Source: Paracoccaceae bacterium (GTDB lineage: Bacteria; Pseudomonadota; Alphaproteobacteria; Rhodobacterales; Rhodobacteraceae). Taken from it: a stretch of 39,299 nt of DNA. Shown in pieces: positions 1-9,191 of this stretch (within the stretch, counting starts at the first letter, position 1; each line of letters starts with the position of its first letter). The position numbers and the translations under genes were made by a program. The notes below the pieces were generated by a model, which worked only from the letters and a program-made list of their open reading frames with translations, was not told the origin of the DNA and ran no database searches. Location: contig JABDPT010000189.1 in NCBI GenBank assembly GCA_013042605.1, forward strand, positions 1-39,299, written 5' to 3'.

Positions 1-68
1 TCTTTCGACATGCCAAGATCGGCGAGCGCATCGTGGGCATAGGGAAGATCGGGAAGTTCAAAAGCCAT
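1..68 (-). CDS. sodB: Fe/Mn superoxide dismutase, N-terminal fragment (runs off window)
   Basis: Minus strand from the ATG at 68 reads MAFELPDLPYAHDALADLGMSK, the characteristic SodB N-terminus; purine-rich RBS upstream. Confidence 0.85.
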   Translation of the reverse strand, partial: MAFELPDLPYAHDALADLGMSK

Positions 69-162
69 TGGTGGGCCCCCTTGTTGTCGTGGTGTACGGA
101 TGCGGCATACCTGTGGCGCGATGACGCAAGGGTCAAGGGCTAATGCGCCGAATGTTCCCGCT

Positions 163-729
163 TCAATAGTATCCGACCGCCGTTCCGGGCCGCGCGGCGT
201 TGGCCAGAAGGTCGGAAACATACCGCGCGGCGGACCGGAAAGCGAAAACCTCGATGGTCTGATCGTCGCGCATCCAGACCGCTGCCGGCACCTGCGCCAG
301 ACGAGTCCGGCGAAACGCGCCGGGCCGGAACCGGTCGGGATGCATATCGGCCGGGGTAAGCTTGGAAAGAACCTCGCGCGCGGACGCGCCCGACACCTCG
401 AAAAGACAGCGTGCGTCCGACACGTTGGCGACCAGGCTGTGCGTGTCCCGCAGCACATGCGCGATATGGGCGGTGTCGCCCGCAGCTTCGGCATAGGGCG
501 TCAGCACCATAATCTCATCGGGCGCCATCCAGCACAGGCCGCGTTCACCCACGTAATTGGCCTGGCCTCTATCGGGAAAGTCGACACCGCTGACCCCGGT
601 TGCCGTGCTGTTGACAAGCGGCAGAGCCAGATCGCCCTTGATCGTGATCATCCCGCGCAAACCAAGTTCGCGCACCTCGGCGATGCCAGAGACCGCCACG
701 CCGGGAAGTGGGCTTGCCAGATCAGACAT
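163..729 (-). CDS. soxG: Sarcosine oxidase gamma subunit
   Basis: ORF 163..771; likely start MSDLASPLPG at 729, overlapping the soxA end; adjacent to soxA/soxD/soxB. Confidence 0.88.
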   Translation of the reverse strand: MSDLASPLPGVAVSGIAEVRELGLRGMITIKGDLALPLVNSTATGVSGVDFPDRGQANYVGERGLCWMAPDEIMVLTPYAEAAGDTAHIAHVLRDTHSLVANVSDARCLFEVSGASAREVLSKLTPADMHPDRFRPGAFRRTRLAQVPAAVWMRDDQTIEVFAFRSAARYVSDLLANAARPGTAVGYY

Positions 730-3700
730 TCTGCTTCTTCCCTTCCGGGTCATAGAAGACCGGGCTGACAATCCGCGCCTCGATCGGGGCGCCGCCGATA
801 TTGGTGAACTTCAGCACCTCGCCCATTCGTTCGGGCCCATGCAGGACAAGCCCCATGGCGATGCCACGGCCCAGCGTCGGCGAATGGTAGGTCGAGGTCA
901 CGCGCCCTTGCGTGTTGCGCTGACCGTTCTCGTTGCGCCCCTCGGCCAGCGCATAGGCGCCGTCCGGCAGAACCGAACCATCGACCGTCTCCAGCCCGAC
1001 CAATTGCCAGCGGTCCGGGTCGGTCATGTGATCGCGTTCCTGCGCGCGCTTGCTAAGGAAGTCGGCCTTCTTCTTCGAGATCGCCCAATGCAGCCCAAGG
1101 TCCTGCGGGATGACCGTGCCGTCGGTCTCGTCCCCGATCATGATGAACCCCTTCTCGGCCCGCATGATATGCAGCGCCTCGGTGCCATAGGGCATCACGC
1201 CGAAGACCTCGCCCGCCTTCAAGAGCGCGTTCCAGAACGCCAGACCCTGCGAGGCGGGCACCGCCACCTCATAGCTCAATTCGCCCGAGAACGAGATGCG
1301 GAAAACCCGGGCATCGAAGTCACCGATCCTGCCTTCGGTCCAGTGCATGAAGGGCAGCGTCTCGGCGTCAAGATCGATATCGCCGCCCAGCGCCTCAAGC
1401 ACGTTGCGGGCATCGGGTCCGACCACGGCGATCTGCGCGTATTGCTCGGTCAGGTTGGCGGTGTGGACCTGCATGTCCCACCACTCGGTCTGAAGCCACT
1501 CCTCCATATGCCCGTGTATGCGATCCGCACCGCCCGTCGTCGTGTGGCAAAGCCAGCTATCCTCGGACAGGCGGACGATGACGCCATCGTCGATCAGGAA
1601 CCCGTTTTCCGAACACATCAGGCCATAGCGGCACCGACCCAGCGGCAGGGTCGACACCATGTTGGTGTACAACAGGTCAAGAAAGGCCCCGGCGTCCGGC
1701 CCTTTGACCAGAATTTTTCCAAGCGTGGATGCATCAAGTAAACCAACGGCTTCGCGGGTGTTCTTCACTTCACGCTGCACCGCCTGTTCGACGGTCTCGC
1801 TACCGCGCGGAAAGGCATAGGGCCGCCGCCAGTGACCCACGGGCTCCCAATGCGCACCGTTCGCTTCGTGCCAGTCATGCATCGGCGTGCGACGCAGCGG
1901 CTGGAACAGTTTGCCCCGCGCCTCGCCCGCGATCGCCCCCATCGAGATCGGCGTATAGGGCGGGCGGAAGGTCGTGGTGCCGACCGCCGGGATATCCGCG
2001 CCCAGCGATTTAGAAAGGATCGCTAGCCCGTTGATATTACTCAGCTTACCCTGATCCGTGGCCATGCCAAGCGTGGTATAGCGCTTGGTGTGTTCGACGC
2101 TTTCGAACCCTTCCTGCGCGGCAAGCTGCACGTCCGACACCTTCACGTCGTTCTGAAAATCGAGCCACATCTTCGAGCGCAGTTCATGTCCCGCGCCCTG
2201 CGGCATCATCCAGACCGGTTCGATCGGTGCCTCGTCCGGGCTGGCCGCCGTGGGCGCCTTGCCGCGCTTGGGCTTGTGGCCTGCGGCCTTCGCGGCATCG
2301 GCCCCGGCGTCATGGGCGTTCTGAAGGATCTCGTCACTTTTGAGCAGGCCGCTCGCCGCCCCGGTGGTGTGCACAAAGGCATGGCCGTCGGCCCCGATGG
2401 GGGCCTTGCCCGGGTCGGGGCGGAAATGCGCCTGTGCGTCGTCCCAGACAAGCTTGCCGCCGCAATGGGACCAGAGATGCACCACCGGCGACCAGCCGCC
2501 GGACATGGCCACGACGTCGCAAGCGATCTCGTCAAGAACCGCGCCTTCACCGACCTGCGCACAGATCGCCACGCCTTCGACGCGGGCCACGCCCTTGACC
2601 TTGGCGATGGCCTTGCCGGTTTCGACCCGGATCCCCGCCTCGCGCGCCGCGACGGGAAGCGGCCCATTGGCTTCGGCGCGGGCATCGATCACCGCCTTCA
2701 CCTCGAGCCCGAGATTGTGAAGCATCAGCGCCGTGCGATAGGCGTCGTCGTTGTTGGTGACGATCACCGTCCGATCACCCGCCGACACGCCGTAATTGAT
2801 CAGGTAATCGCGCTGCGCGCTCGCCAGAAGAACGCCCGGCAAGTCGTTGCCTGCAAAGGACAAAGGCCGCTCGATAGCACCGGTGGCAGTAACGATCTGC
2901 CTGGCCCGGATCTTCCAAAGCCTGTGGCGCGGCAGGCCGTCCTGCGGGTCGTGATCGCACAGACGCTCATAGGCCAGGACATAGCCGTGGTCATAAACGC
3001 CCGCGCCCATCACGCGGGTGCGCAGGCGAACATTGTCCATGTCTTCCAGCGCGTCGACCGTGGCCTCGATCCAGTGCTCTTCATCCGCCCCGTCGATCAG
3101 GGTCGCGTCCACATTTGCGCGACCGCCCCATTGGGCGGTCTGTTCGATCAACAGAACCTGCGCGCCCGATGATCCGGCCACGCGCGCCGCCTCAAGACCG
3201 GCGATTCCACCCCCGATAACAAGTACATCCACGGTGATATTGAAGTGTTCATACGTGTCCGCATCGCGGGCGTTCGGGGCCTTTCCAAGCCCTGCCGATT
3301 GCCGGATGAAGGGTTCGTAGACGTGCTTCCAGAAGGCGCGCGGCCACATGAACATCTTGTAGTAAAAGCCCGCGGGCAGGAAGCGCGAGAGGCGTGCGTT
3401 GATGGCGCCCACATCGAATTCGAGGCTGGGCCAGTGGTTCTGGCTTGTCGCCTCGAGCCCTTCGAAAAGCTCGGTCGTGGTGGCCCGCTGATTGGGTTCG
3501 AGCCGCCGCCCCGTGCCCAGATTGACCAGCGCGTTCGGCTCTTCCGCGCCGCTGGCGACGACACCGCGCGGACGGTGGTACTTGAAGGACCGGCCCACGA
3601 GTTGCTGTCCGTTGGCCATCAGGGCCGAGGCGAGCGTGTCGCCCTCGAACCCTTGCAGCTGTTTGCCATTGAAGGAAAATTCAATGGGTTGCGACCGGTT

Positions 3701-3745
3701 GAGGAACCGCCCGCCCTTGGGCAAACGCGCGCTCATGACAGCCAC
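722..3745 (-). CDS. soxA: Sarcosine oxidase alpha subunit
   Basis: 1007 aa; N-terminal PIEFSFNGKQLQGFEGDTLASALMANG (2Fe-2S-like fold), VLVIGGGIAGLEAAR FAD motif, C-terminal GcvT/aminomethyltransferase-like domain. Confidence 0.95.
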   Translation of the reverse strand: MAVMSARLPKGGRFLNRSQPIEFSFNGKQLQGFEGDTLASALMANGQQLVGRSFKYHRPRGVVASGAEEPNALVNLGTGRRLEPNQRATTTELFEGLEATSQNHWPSLEFDVGAINARLSRFLPAGFYYKMFMWPRAFWKHVYEPFIRQSAGLGKAPNARDADTYEHFNITVDVLVIGGGIAGLEAARVAGSSGAQVLLIEQTAQWGGRANVDATLIDGADEEHWIEATVDALEDMDNVRLRTRVMGAGVYDHGYVLAYERLCDHDPQDGLPRHRLWKIRARQIVTATGAIERPLSFAGNDLPGVLLASAQRDYLINYGVSAGDRTVIVTNNDDAYRTALMLHNLGLEVKAVIDARAEANGPLPVAAREAGIRVETGKAIAKVKGVARVEGVAICAQVGEGAVLDEIACDVVAMSGGWSPVVHLWSHCGGKLVWDDAQAHFRPDPGKAPIGADGHAFVHTTGAASGLLKSDEILQNAHDAGADAAKAAGHKPKRGKAPTAASPDEAPIEPVWMMPQGAGHELRSKMWLDFQNDVKVSDVQLAAQEGFESVEHTKRYTTLGMATDQGKLSNINGLAILSKSLGADIPAVGTTTFRPPYTPISMGAIAGEARGKLFQPLRRTPMHDWHEANGAHWEPVGHWRRPYAFPRGSETVEQAVQREVKNTREAVGLLDASTLGKILVKGPDAGAFLDLLYTNMVSTLPLGRCRYGLMCSENGFLIDDGVIVRLSEDSWLCHTTTGGADRIHGHMEEWLQTEWWDMQVHTANLTEQYAQIAVVGPDARNVLEALGGDIDLDAETLPFMHWTEGRIGDFDARVFRISFSGELSYEVAVPASQGLAFWNALLKAGEVFGVMPYGTEALHIMRAEKGFIMIGDETDGTVIPQDLGLHWAISKKKADFLSKRAQERDHMTDPDRWQLVGLETVDGSVLPDGAYALAEGRNENGQRNTQGRVTSTYHSPTLGRGIAMGLVLHGPERMGEVLKFTNIGGAPIEARIVSPVFYDPEGKKQNV

Positions 3746-4062
3746 CGCGAAAGCCAGCCCGGGCGTTTGCCGGTGATCTTGTCATGGATGTCCCTGGGCG
3801 GTTCGGTCACCTGTGCGCTATAGGTCCCGAAGACCTCATTCGTGGTCGTGCAGCGCGCGGCGTGGAACCACTTGCCACAGCCATTGGCATGCCGCCAGCG
3901 TTCGAAATGCACGCCTTTGGGGTTCTCGCGCTGAAAGAGATAGGCCTCGAATTCCGCGTCCGAAGACCCGGGACCGAAGCGTTTCAGATGCGCCTCGCCG
4001 CCCGGGGCAAGCTCGGTCTCGTCGGCATCGACGCCGCAATAGGGGCAGTGCAGGATCAGCAT
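3733..4062 (-). CDS. soxD: Sarcosine oxidase delta subunit
   Basis: MLILHCPYCGVDADETELAPGGEAHLKRFGP...RWRHANGCGKWFHAARCTTTNEV; zinc-binding cysteines; overlaps soxA start. Confidence 0.93.
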   Translation of the reverse strand: MLILHCPYCGVDADETELAPGGEAHLKRFGPGSSDAEFEAYLFQRENPKGVHFERWRHANGCGKWFHAARCTTTNEVFGTYSAQVTEPPRDIHDKITGKRPGWLSRWLS

Positions 4063-4094
4063 GGCGCAGGCTCCGATACCGGCCTGCACAAGGC

Positions 4095-4134
4095 GTACAC
4101 AACCTGTACACAACGCGTACACAGGCCGGTGTAC
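4095..4134. repeat. Phased GTACAC array: three direct copies at 11-bp period plus one inverted copy
   Basis: GTACAC at 4095, 4106 and 4117; GTGTAC at 4129; lies just upstream of the soxD start. Confidence 0.75.
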
Positions 4135-4143
4135 CTTCGAGCG

Positions 4144-4329
4144 TCAGAAGTTGGGGTAGATGACCGGGACGGGTGTGGGGTCTTCGCTAAGGCCGTAGCC
4201 GGTGTAAAGCACCTGGAAGAAGAGCACGATGACAAGCGTGCCCAGCGCGCCCGCCGCAAAGCCGCCGATCTTGGCGCTGTTGCGCGAGAGGTCTTCGGCA
4301 GTGGGGATACGACGCAGGATGGCTTGCAT
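4144..4329 (-). CDS. Small single-TM membrane protein of unknown function
   Basis: MQAILRRIPTAEDLSRNSAKIGGFAAGALGTLVIVLFFQVLYTGYGLSEDPTPVPVIYPNF; ggag-like RBS before ATG at 4329; one hydrophobic helix. Confidence 0.6.
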   Translation of the reverse strand: MQAILRRIPTAEDLSRNSAKIGGFAAGALGTLVIVLFFQVLYTGYGLSEDPTPVPVIYPNF

Positions 4330-4417
4330 GGGGAGGTCTCCGATATGTGCTGGGTCGGAAGTATTCCGGGCGCGCGGCGTTTCAAGTCCGATTGTGCGTT
4401 GGATATGCGTGATGCGG

Positions 4418-5212
4418 TCATGCGGGCGTTCCCGGTGCAACAAGGGCGTCATAGCCGATCCACTGAAGCATGTCCGACAAGGGCACGGTCATGCGGTCGC
4501 GATGGACGCCGTAAAGATCGCCGCTCAGGCGGAAGACGTCGAAACCGGCCTTTTCAAGCTGTGCGACATGCGCGCCCTGGGCGCGCCGTCCGCTGCTTTT
4601 GCATTCTATGATCACGACCGAGGCGGACAGCGCATCCAGATCGAAGCTTCGCATGACGGCGGGTTCGTGCCCCTCGACATCCACGACAAGGATATCGGCG
4701 CGGGTGATCTTGTGGTCCTTCAGCACGCCATCAAGCCGAACAAGCGGGACATCGACGCGGGCGAGGTGGTGGTCCTCGCGGGTGATCCCCTCCATGTCGC
4801 AGGCGCGGTCGATGGCGGCCGACATCCAGCTTTCGTCGAGCGACGCGCATCCCCGCGCCCAGGCCGGGTAAAGGCCGCGCGCGTCTTCGGCCAGATGGTA
4901 AAGGGGCAAGGTCGCCTCTTGATCCGAGATGCCGACATTCAGGGTGCGGATACCGGGCGTATCGGCATAAAGCGCCACGAGATCGCGGTAATAGGCAGGG
5001 TGCGGTTCGATCAGCAGTCCGGTCCAGCCGTTGGCGGTGATCATGCCGTGGATCGGGTCGGCCAGCTTGCCGTCATTCGCACCGACCTGAATGCAGAAGA
5101 CGTCGTCCTTGCGGGCATGGGACAGCGCGCGCAGGATGATCGTCTTGACCGCGTTGCGGTTGCGGCGGCCCCGGTCGGGGTCGAAGCGGGCTATGCCGTG
5201 CAGGAGGGTCAT
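4418..5212 (-). CDS. FkbM family methyltransferase
   Basis: VFCIQVGANDGKLADPIHGMI (SAM-binding), ILVVDVEGHEPAVMRSFDLD; start MTLLHGIARF at 5212. Confidence 0.82.
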   Translation of the reverse strand: MTLLHGIARFDPDRGRRNRNAVKTIILRALSHARKDDVFCIQVGANDGKLADPIHGMITANGWTGLLIEPHPAYYRDLVALYADTPGIRTLNVGISDQEATLPLYHLAEDARGLYPAWARGCASLDESWMSAAIDRACDMEGITREDHHLARVDVPLVRLDGVLKDHKITRADILVVDVEGHEPAVMRSFDLDALSASVVIIECKSSGRRAQGAHVAQLEKAGFDVFRLSGDLYGVHRDRMTVPLSDMLQWIGYDALVAPGTPA

Positions 5213-5288
5213 GGCTTTGACCCAAACGCGAAAAAGCTGGATGCAAAAGCTTCCACCTTGCGCGCCAAGAGCAGCGGCCACCCGTGGT

Positions 5289-5346
5289 GGGCGCGAAAGC
5301 GCCCGCCTGGGGGGCGGGCGGGCGCTGCCCGGCCTGTCGGCCGGGC
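5289..5346. other. Run of GC-rich hairpins between soxB and fkbM-like gene
   Basis: GGGCGC-gaaa-GCGCCC (5289-5304), GCCCGCC-tgggg-GGCGGGC (5301-5319, sharing 5301-5304 with the first), GCCCGGCC-tgtc-GGCCGGGC (5327-5346). Confidence 0.6.
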
Positions 5347-5437
5347 GGCGTGGCGAGACAAGCCGTCGTAACATATCGCGCGACCCCGACGAACGTCCGG
5401 GGCCGCACGCAGTTGCTGCGCAACCGCTTTCGCGGCT

Positions 5438-5459
5438 CGGCGTTTGCGCGCAAACGCCG
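5438..5459. repeat. 22-bp perfect palindrome immediately after soxB stop
   Basis: CGGCGTTTGCG|CGCAAACGCCG; abuts soxB stop codon at 5460-5462. Confidence 0.7.
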
Positions 5460-6707
5460 TCAATGCGCCACCCCCGCAGCCACTGACTCATCAATAAACC
5501 GCCCTTCCCTAAACCGCTCGAGCCCGAACGCCGCCGCGAGCGGCCCCGGGGTGCCGCGTGCGATCATCTCCGCCGTCGCCCAGCCCGAACCCGGGATCGC
5601 CTTGAATCCACCCGTGCCCCAGCCGCAATTGATGAAGCAATTGCCCAGCGGCGTGGGCGAGATGATGGGTGAGCGGTCGCCGGTCATGTCCACGATCCCG
5701 CCCCATTGGCGCAGCATCTTGAGCCGCGAGATGATCGGGAAGGTTTCGACCAGCGCGCGCACCGTTTCCTCGATATGCAGGAAGCTGCCCCGCTGGGTAT
5801 AGTTGTTGTAGCCGTCCGCGCCGCCGCCGATGACCATTTCGCCCTTGTCGGACTGGCTCATGTAACCGTGCACGGTGTTGGCCATCACCACCACGTCCAT
5901 GCAAGGCTTGATCGGCTCTGAAACCAGCGCCTGAAGCGCCACCGACTCGATGGGAAGGCGGAACCCGGCCATTTCGGCCAGAACGCCCGAATGCCCGGCC
6001 ACGACGATGCCCAGCTTGTTGCACCCGATCGCGCCCTTGGTGGTCTCGACCCCGGTCACCTGCCCGTTTTCGGACCGGACGCCCGTGACCTCGCATTGCT
6101 GGATGATGTCCATGCCCATGTCCGAGCAGGCCCGCGCATAGCCCCAGGCCACCGCGTCATGGCGCGCGGTGCCGCCCCGCGCCTGCCAGAGCGCGCCGAG
6201 GACGGGATAGCGGGGGCCGCGGATCTCGATGATCGGGCACAATTCCTTGACGCGCTGGGGCGAGATGAATTCGGTCTGCACGCCTTGCAGCGAATTGGCG
6301 TGCGCGGTGCGCTGATAGCCCCGTATCTCGTGTTCGGTCTGGGCCAGCATCATCACGCCGCGCGGGCTGAACATGACGTTGTAATTCAGGTCCTGGCTGA
6401 TCGTCTCGTAAAGGCTGCGCGCCTTTTCATAGATCGCCGCCGACGGGTCCTGCAGATAGTTCGAGCGGATGATCGTCGTGTTGCGCCCGGTATTGCCGCC
6501 CCCGAGCCAGCCCTTTTCGATCACCGCGACATTGGTCAGCCCGTGGTTCTTGCCAAGGTAATAGGCCGTGGCCAGACCGTGCCCGCCCGCACCGACGATG
6601 ATCACGTCATAGGATTTCCTGGGCGCGCGCGACGCCCAGGCGCGGTGCCAGCCGGTGTGTTGGCGCATCGCCTCGCGCGCGACGGCAAAGACGGAATAGC
6701 GTTGCAT
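5460..6707 (-). CDS. soxB: Sarcosine oxidase beta subunit
   Basis: YDVIIVGAGGHGLATAYYLGKNHGLTNVAVIEKGWLGGGNTGRNTTIIRSNYL; start MQRYSVFAVAREA at 6707. Confidence 0.95.
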   Translation of the reverse strand: MQRYSVFAVAREAMRQHTGWHRAWASRAPRKSYDVIIVGAGGHGLATAYYLGKNHGLTNVAVIEKGWLGGGNTGRNTTIIRSNYLQDPSAAIYEKARSLYETISQDLNYNVMFSPRGVMMLAQTEHEIRGYQRTAHANSLQGVQTEFISPQRVKELCPIIEIRGPRYPVLGALWQARGGTARHDAVAWGYARACSDMGMDIIQQCEVTGVRSENGQVTGVETTKGAIGCNKLGIVVAGHSGVLAEMAGFRLPIESVALQALVSEPIKPCMDVVVMANTVHGYMSQSDKGEMVIGGGADGYNNYTQRGSFLHIEETVRALVETFPIISRLKMLRQWGGIVDMTGDRSPIISPTPLGNCFINCGWGTGGFKAIPGSGWATAEMIARGTPGPLAAAFGLERFREGRFIDESVAAGVAH

Positions 6708-6871
6708 GGGCGATCGGTCCTTTTCGCGACCCCCCGTTTGTGCGTCCTTCGCGCCCGGTTGCCAAGCCGCCAGCGGCGCTTTGCGCCAAAATGCGACATC
6801 GCGCCGGGTTTGGGGGGTTTTTCCCGGCCCGCCGCACCTATAGATGAGGGAAAAGAGAGGACGCGGCACCC

Positions 6872-8101
6872 ATGTCATTCTGGATCGTGAGTATCGGTAT
6901 TTCGGCGTTGGTCGCCGTGCTTTTGGCGCTGGCGGTGATGCGCCGGGGCGATGTCGAAGGGTCGGCGGCGTTCGATGTTCAGGTCTACCGCGATCAGCTC
7001 AGGGAAGTTGAGCGGGATCTGGCCCGCGGCGTTGTCACCGAAGACGAGGCCGAGCAGGTACGCATCGAGGTGTCGCGCCGGCTGCTCGAGGCCGATCGCG
7101 CCGCCCAGGCCGAGGCGGCAGAGGGGACGGGCGCGCCTACCGGCGCCAGCATTGCGGTCGCGGGGGCGGTCGCGGCGGTGGTGATCGGCGGGACGGCGTG
7201 GCTTTACACGACGCTGGGCGTGCCGGGCTATCCCGATCTGCCGTTGGCGCAGCGTATCGAACTGGCCGAAACCGCGCGGCAGAACCGGCCCGGACAAGAA
7301 GTGGCCGAGGCCGAGGCCGCGCTGAACCAAGCCCCGCCGCCCGTGATCGAGCAGCGGTATCAGGATCTTCTGACCCAGCTGCGCGAAACGCTTCGGGACC
7401 GGCCCGACGATTTGCAGGGTCACCAGCTTCTGGCGCGCAACGAGGCGGCGATCGGACGGTTCGGGGCGGCCTGGCGCGCGCAGGCGCGGGTCATCGAGAT
7501 CAAGGGTGACGAGGCCACGGCCGAGGATTACGCCGATCTGACCGATCTTATGGTGCTGGCCGCTGGCGGGTATGTGTCGCCCGAGGCCGAAACGGCGATG
7601 CGCGAAACCCTGCGCCGCGCGCCGGGTAACGGCACGGCGCGCTATTATTCGGGGCTTCTGGCGGCCCAGACCGGGCGGCCGGACATAGCCTTCCGCGTCT
7701 GGCGCGCACTCTTGGAGACCAGCACCCCCGACGCGCCCTGGATCCCGCCCATTCGCGCCCAGATCGAGGAATTGGCGATGATCGCGGGCGTGGATTACGT
7801 GCTGCCCAGCCTCGGCGAGGCGCCGCGCGGGCCGACGGCGGGCGATATCGCCGCCGCCGAGGGCATGGACCCCGAGGCGCGGATGGAGATGATCCGCGGC
7901 ATGGTCGAGGGGTTGAGCGAACGGCTGGCGACCGAGGGCGGCCCGCCGGAAGACTGGGCCCGGCTGATCCGCGCCTATGGCGTGCTGGGGCGGCGCGATG
8001 CGGCCGCCGCGATCTGGGAAGAGGCGCAGCAGGTCTTTCCCGACGACATCAACCGCGTGCCGATCCTGCGCGCGGCACGGGACGCGGGCGTGGCCCAGTG
8101 A
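6872..8101 (+). CDS. ccmI: Cytochrome c biogenesis protein CcmI
   Basis: MSFWIVSIGISALVAVLLALAVMRR, VYRDQLREVERDLARGVVTEDEAEQVRIEVSRRLLEAD, C-terminal TPR region. Confidence 0.9.
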   Translation: MSFWIVSIGISALVAVLLALAVMRRGDVEGSAAFDVQVYRDQLREVERDLARGVVTEDEAEQVRIEVSRRLLEADRAAQAEAAEGTGAPTGASIAVAGAVAAVVIGGTAWLYTTLGVPGYPDLPLAQRIELAETARQNRPGQEVAEAEAALNQAPPPVIEQRYQDLLTQLRETLRDRPDDLQGHQLLARNEAAIGRFGAAWRAQARVIEIKGDEATAEDYADLTDLMVLAAGGYVSPEAETAMRETLRRAPGNGTARYYSGLLAAQTGRPDIAFRVWRALLETSTPDAPWIPPIRAQIEELAMIAGVDYVLPSLGEAPRGPTAGDIAAAEGMDPEARMEMIRGMVEGLSERLATEGGPPEDWARLIRAYGVLGRRDAAAAIWEEAQQVFPDDINRVPILRAARDAGVAQ

Positions 8102-8574
8102 TTTACGACGACATCGCCGATCTGGCCCCCACCCTGCCCCGCGCGGGCGCGTTGGCGGGGCTTGACTTGGGCGACAAGACCATCGGGGTGGCGGTGTCGG
8201 ACGGGCTGCGGTCGGTGGCCACGCCGCTTGAAACGATCAAGCGGCGCAAGTTCACGCTGGATGCCGCGCGGGTGCTTGAGATCATGGCCGAACGCGAGAT
8301 CGTCGGGCTGGTGCTGGGCCTGCCGCGCAACATGGACGGGTCCGAGGGCCCGCGCTGTCAATCAACCCGCGCCTTTGCCCGCAATCTCGAACGGCTGACC
8401 CCCCTGCCGATCGCGTTCTGGGACGAGCGTTTGTCGACCGTCGCCGCCGAACGCGCGCTGCTGGAGGCGGATACGTCGCGAAAACGCCGCAAGGAAGTTA
8501 TCGACCACGTCGCCGCCAGCTATATATTGCAGGGCGTGCTGGACAGGATGGCGCATCTGAGGCGGGACATATGA
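8098..8574 (+). CDS. ruvX: Putative Holliday junction resolvase / YqgF family
   Basis: LAGLDLGDKTIGVAVSD, VLGLPRNMDGSEGP, WDERLSTVAAERALLEAD, DHVAASYILQGVLD; GTG start overlaps ccmI stop. Confidence 0.93.
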   Translation: MIYDDIADLAPTLPRAGALAGLDLGDKTIGVAVSDGLRSVATPLETIKRRKFTLDAARVLEIMAEREIVGLVLGLPRNMDGSEGPRCQSTRAFARNLERLTPLPIAFWDERLSTVAAERALLEADTSRKRRKEVIDHVAASYILQGVLDRMAHLRRDI

Positions 8575-8822
8575 GCAAAGACGACGACGCGCCCGAGATC
8601 TGGCGGCGGGACGAGATCGCCTCGCCCTGCATCAAGATCTGCGTCATCCACCCCGAAACCCGGCTTTGTGCGGGATGCCACCGGTCCATCGACGAGATCG
8701 GCCAATGGTCGCGCCTGACCCCCGAGGCCCGCGCGGCGATCATGGACGAACTGCCCGCCCGCGAGGCGCTGTTGCGCAAACGGCGCGGCGGGCGTGCGGG
8801 GCGGGTCACGCGGCGGGGGTGA
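8571..8822 (+). CDS. DUF1289 domain-containing protein
   Basis: SPCIKICVIHPETRLCAGCHRSIDEIGQWSRLTPEARAAIM; overlaps ruvX stop. Confidence 0.85.
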   Translation: MSKDDDAPEIWRRDEIASPCIKICVIHPETRLCAGCHRSIDEIGQWSRLTPEARAAIMDELPAREALLRKRRGGRAGRVTRRG

Positions 8823-9103
8823 GGGTTTTTGGGGACGGGAGCTGATGGAGAGCGGATCGTGTTGGACGGGCCCCTAGCAGGCGATAGAGCCTAGTACGGA
8901 GAAGGGCGGGTTTGAGCCCAATTCTCCCACCTTGTAAATTGCAGTATTTTGCGCCCGTAGCACACAATCGAGACCGCAGGCGGCCCACAGCCACCAATCG
9001 CATTGATCACTGCATTCTGCGGCGCGGCGTGGCAAGCTGCAATTGGTCCGGTGTCGGTGAACCCTGGCTTCGGGGAGGAGGGGAATTTTCAATATTGTTT
9101 GAT

Positions 9104-9170
9104 CGGCACGACATAGTTGATTGTGGTCAATCCTTGAACAGAATTGACCACAATCAACTATGTCGTGCCG
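9104..9170. repeat. Large perfect inverted repeat (28-bp arms, 11-nt loop)
   Basis: CGGCACGACATAGTTGATTGTGGTCAAT (9104-9131) and its exact reverse complement (9143-9170); loop ccttgaacaga. Confidence 0.92.
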
Positions 9171-9191
9171 CCGACCTGCTATCCAACTGAA

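Noticed and set aside
557-1741. Long plus-strand ORF (394 aa)
   Set aside because: Antisense to soxA/soxG; Arg/His/Pro-rich shadow ORF typical of high-GC DNA
2090-3172. Plus-strand ORF of 360 aa
   Set aside because: Fully antisense to soxA with no recognisable motif
4229-5371. Plus-strand ORF of 380 aa
   Set aside because: Antisense to the FkbM-like methyltransferase
5991-6890. Plus-strand ORF of 299 aa
   Set aside because: Antisense to soxB
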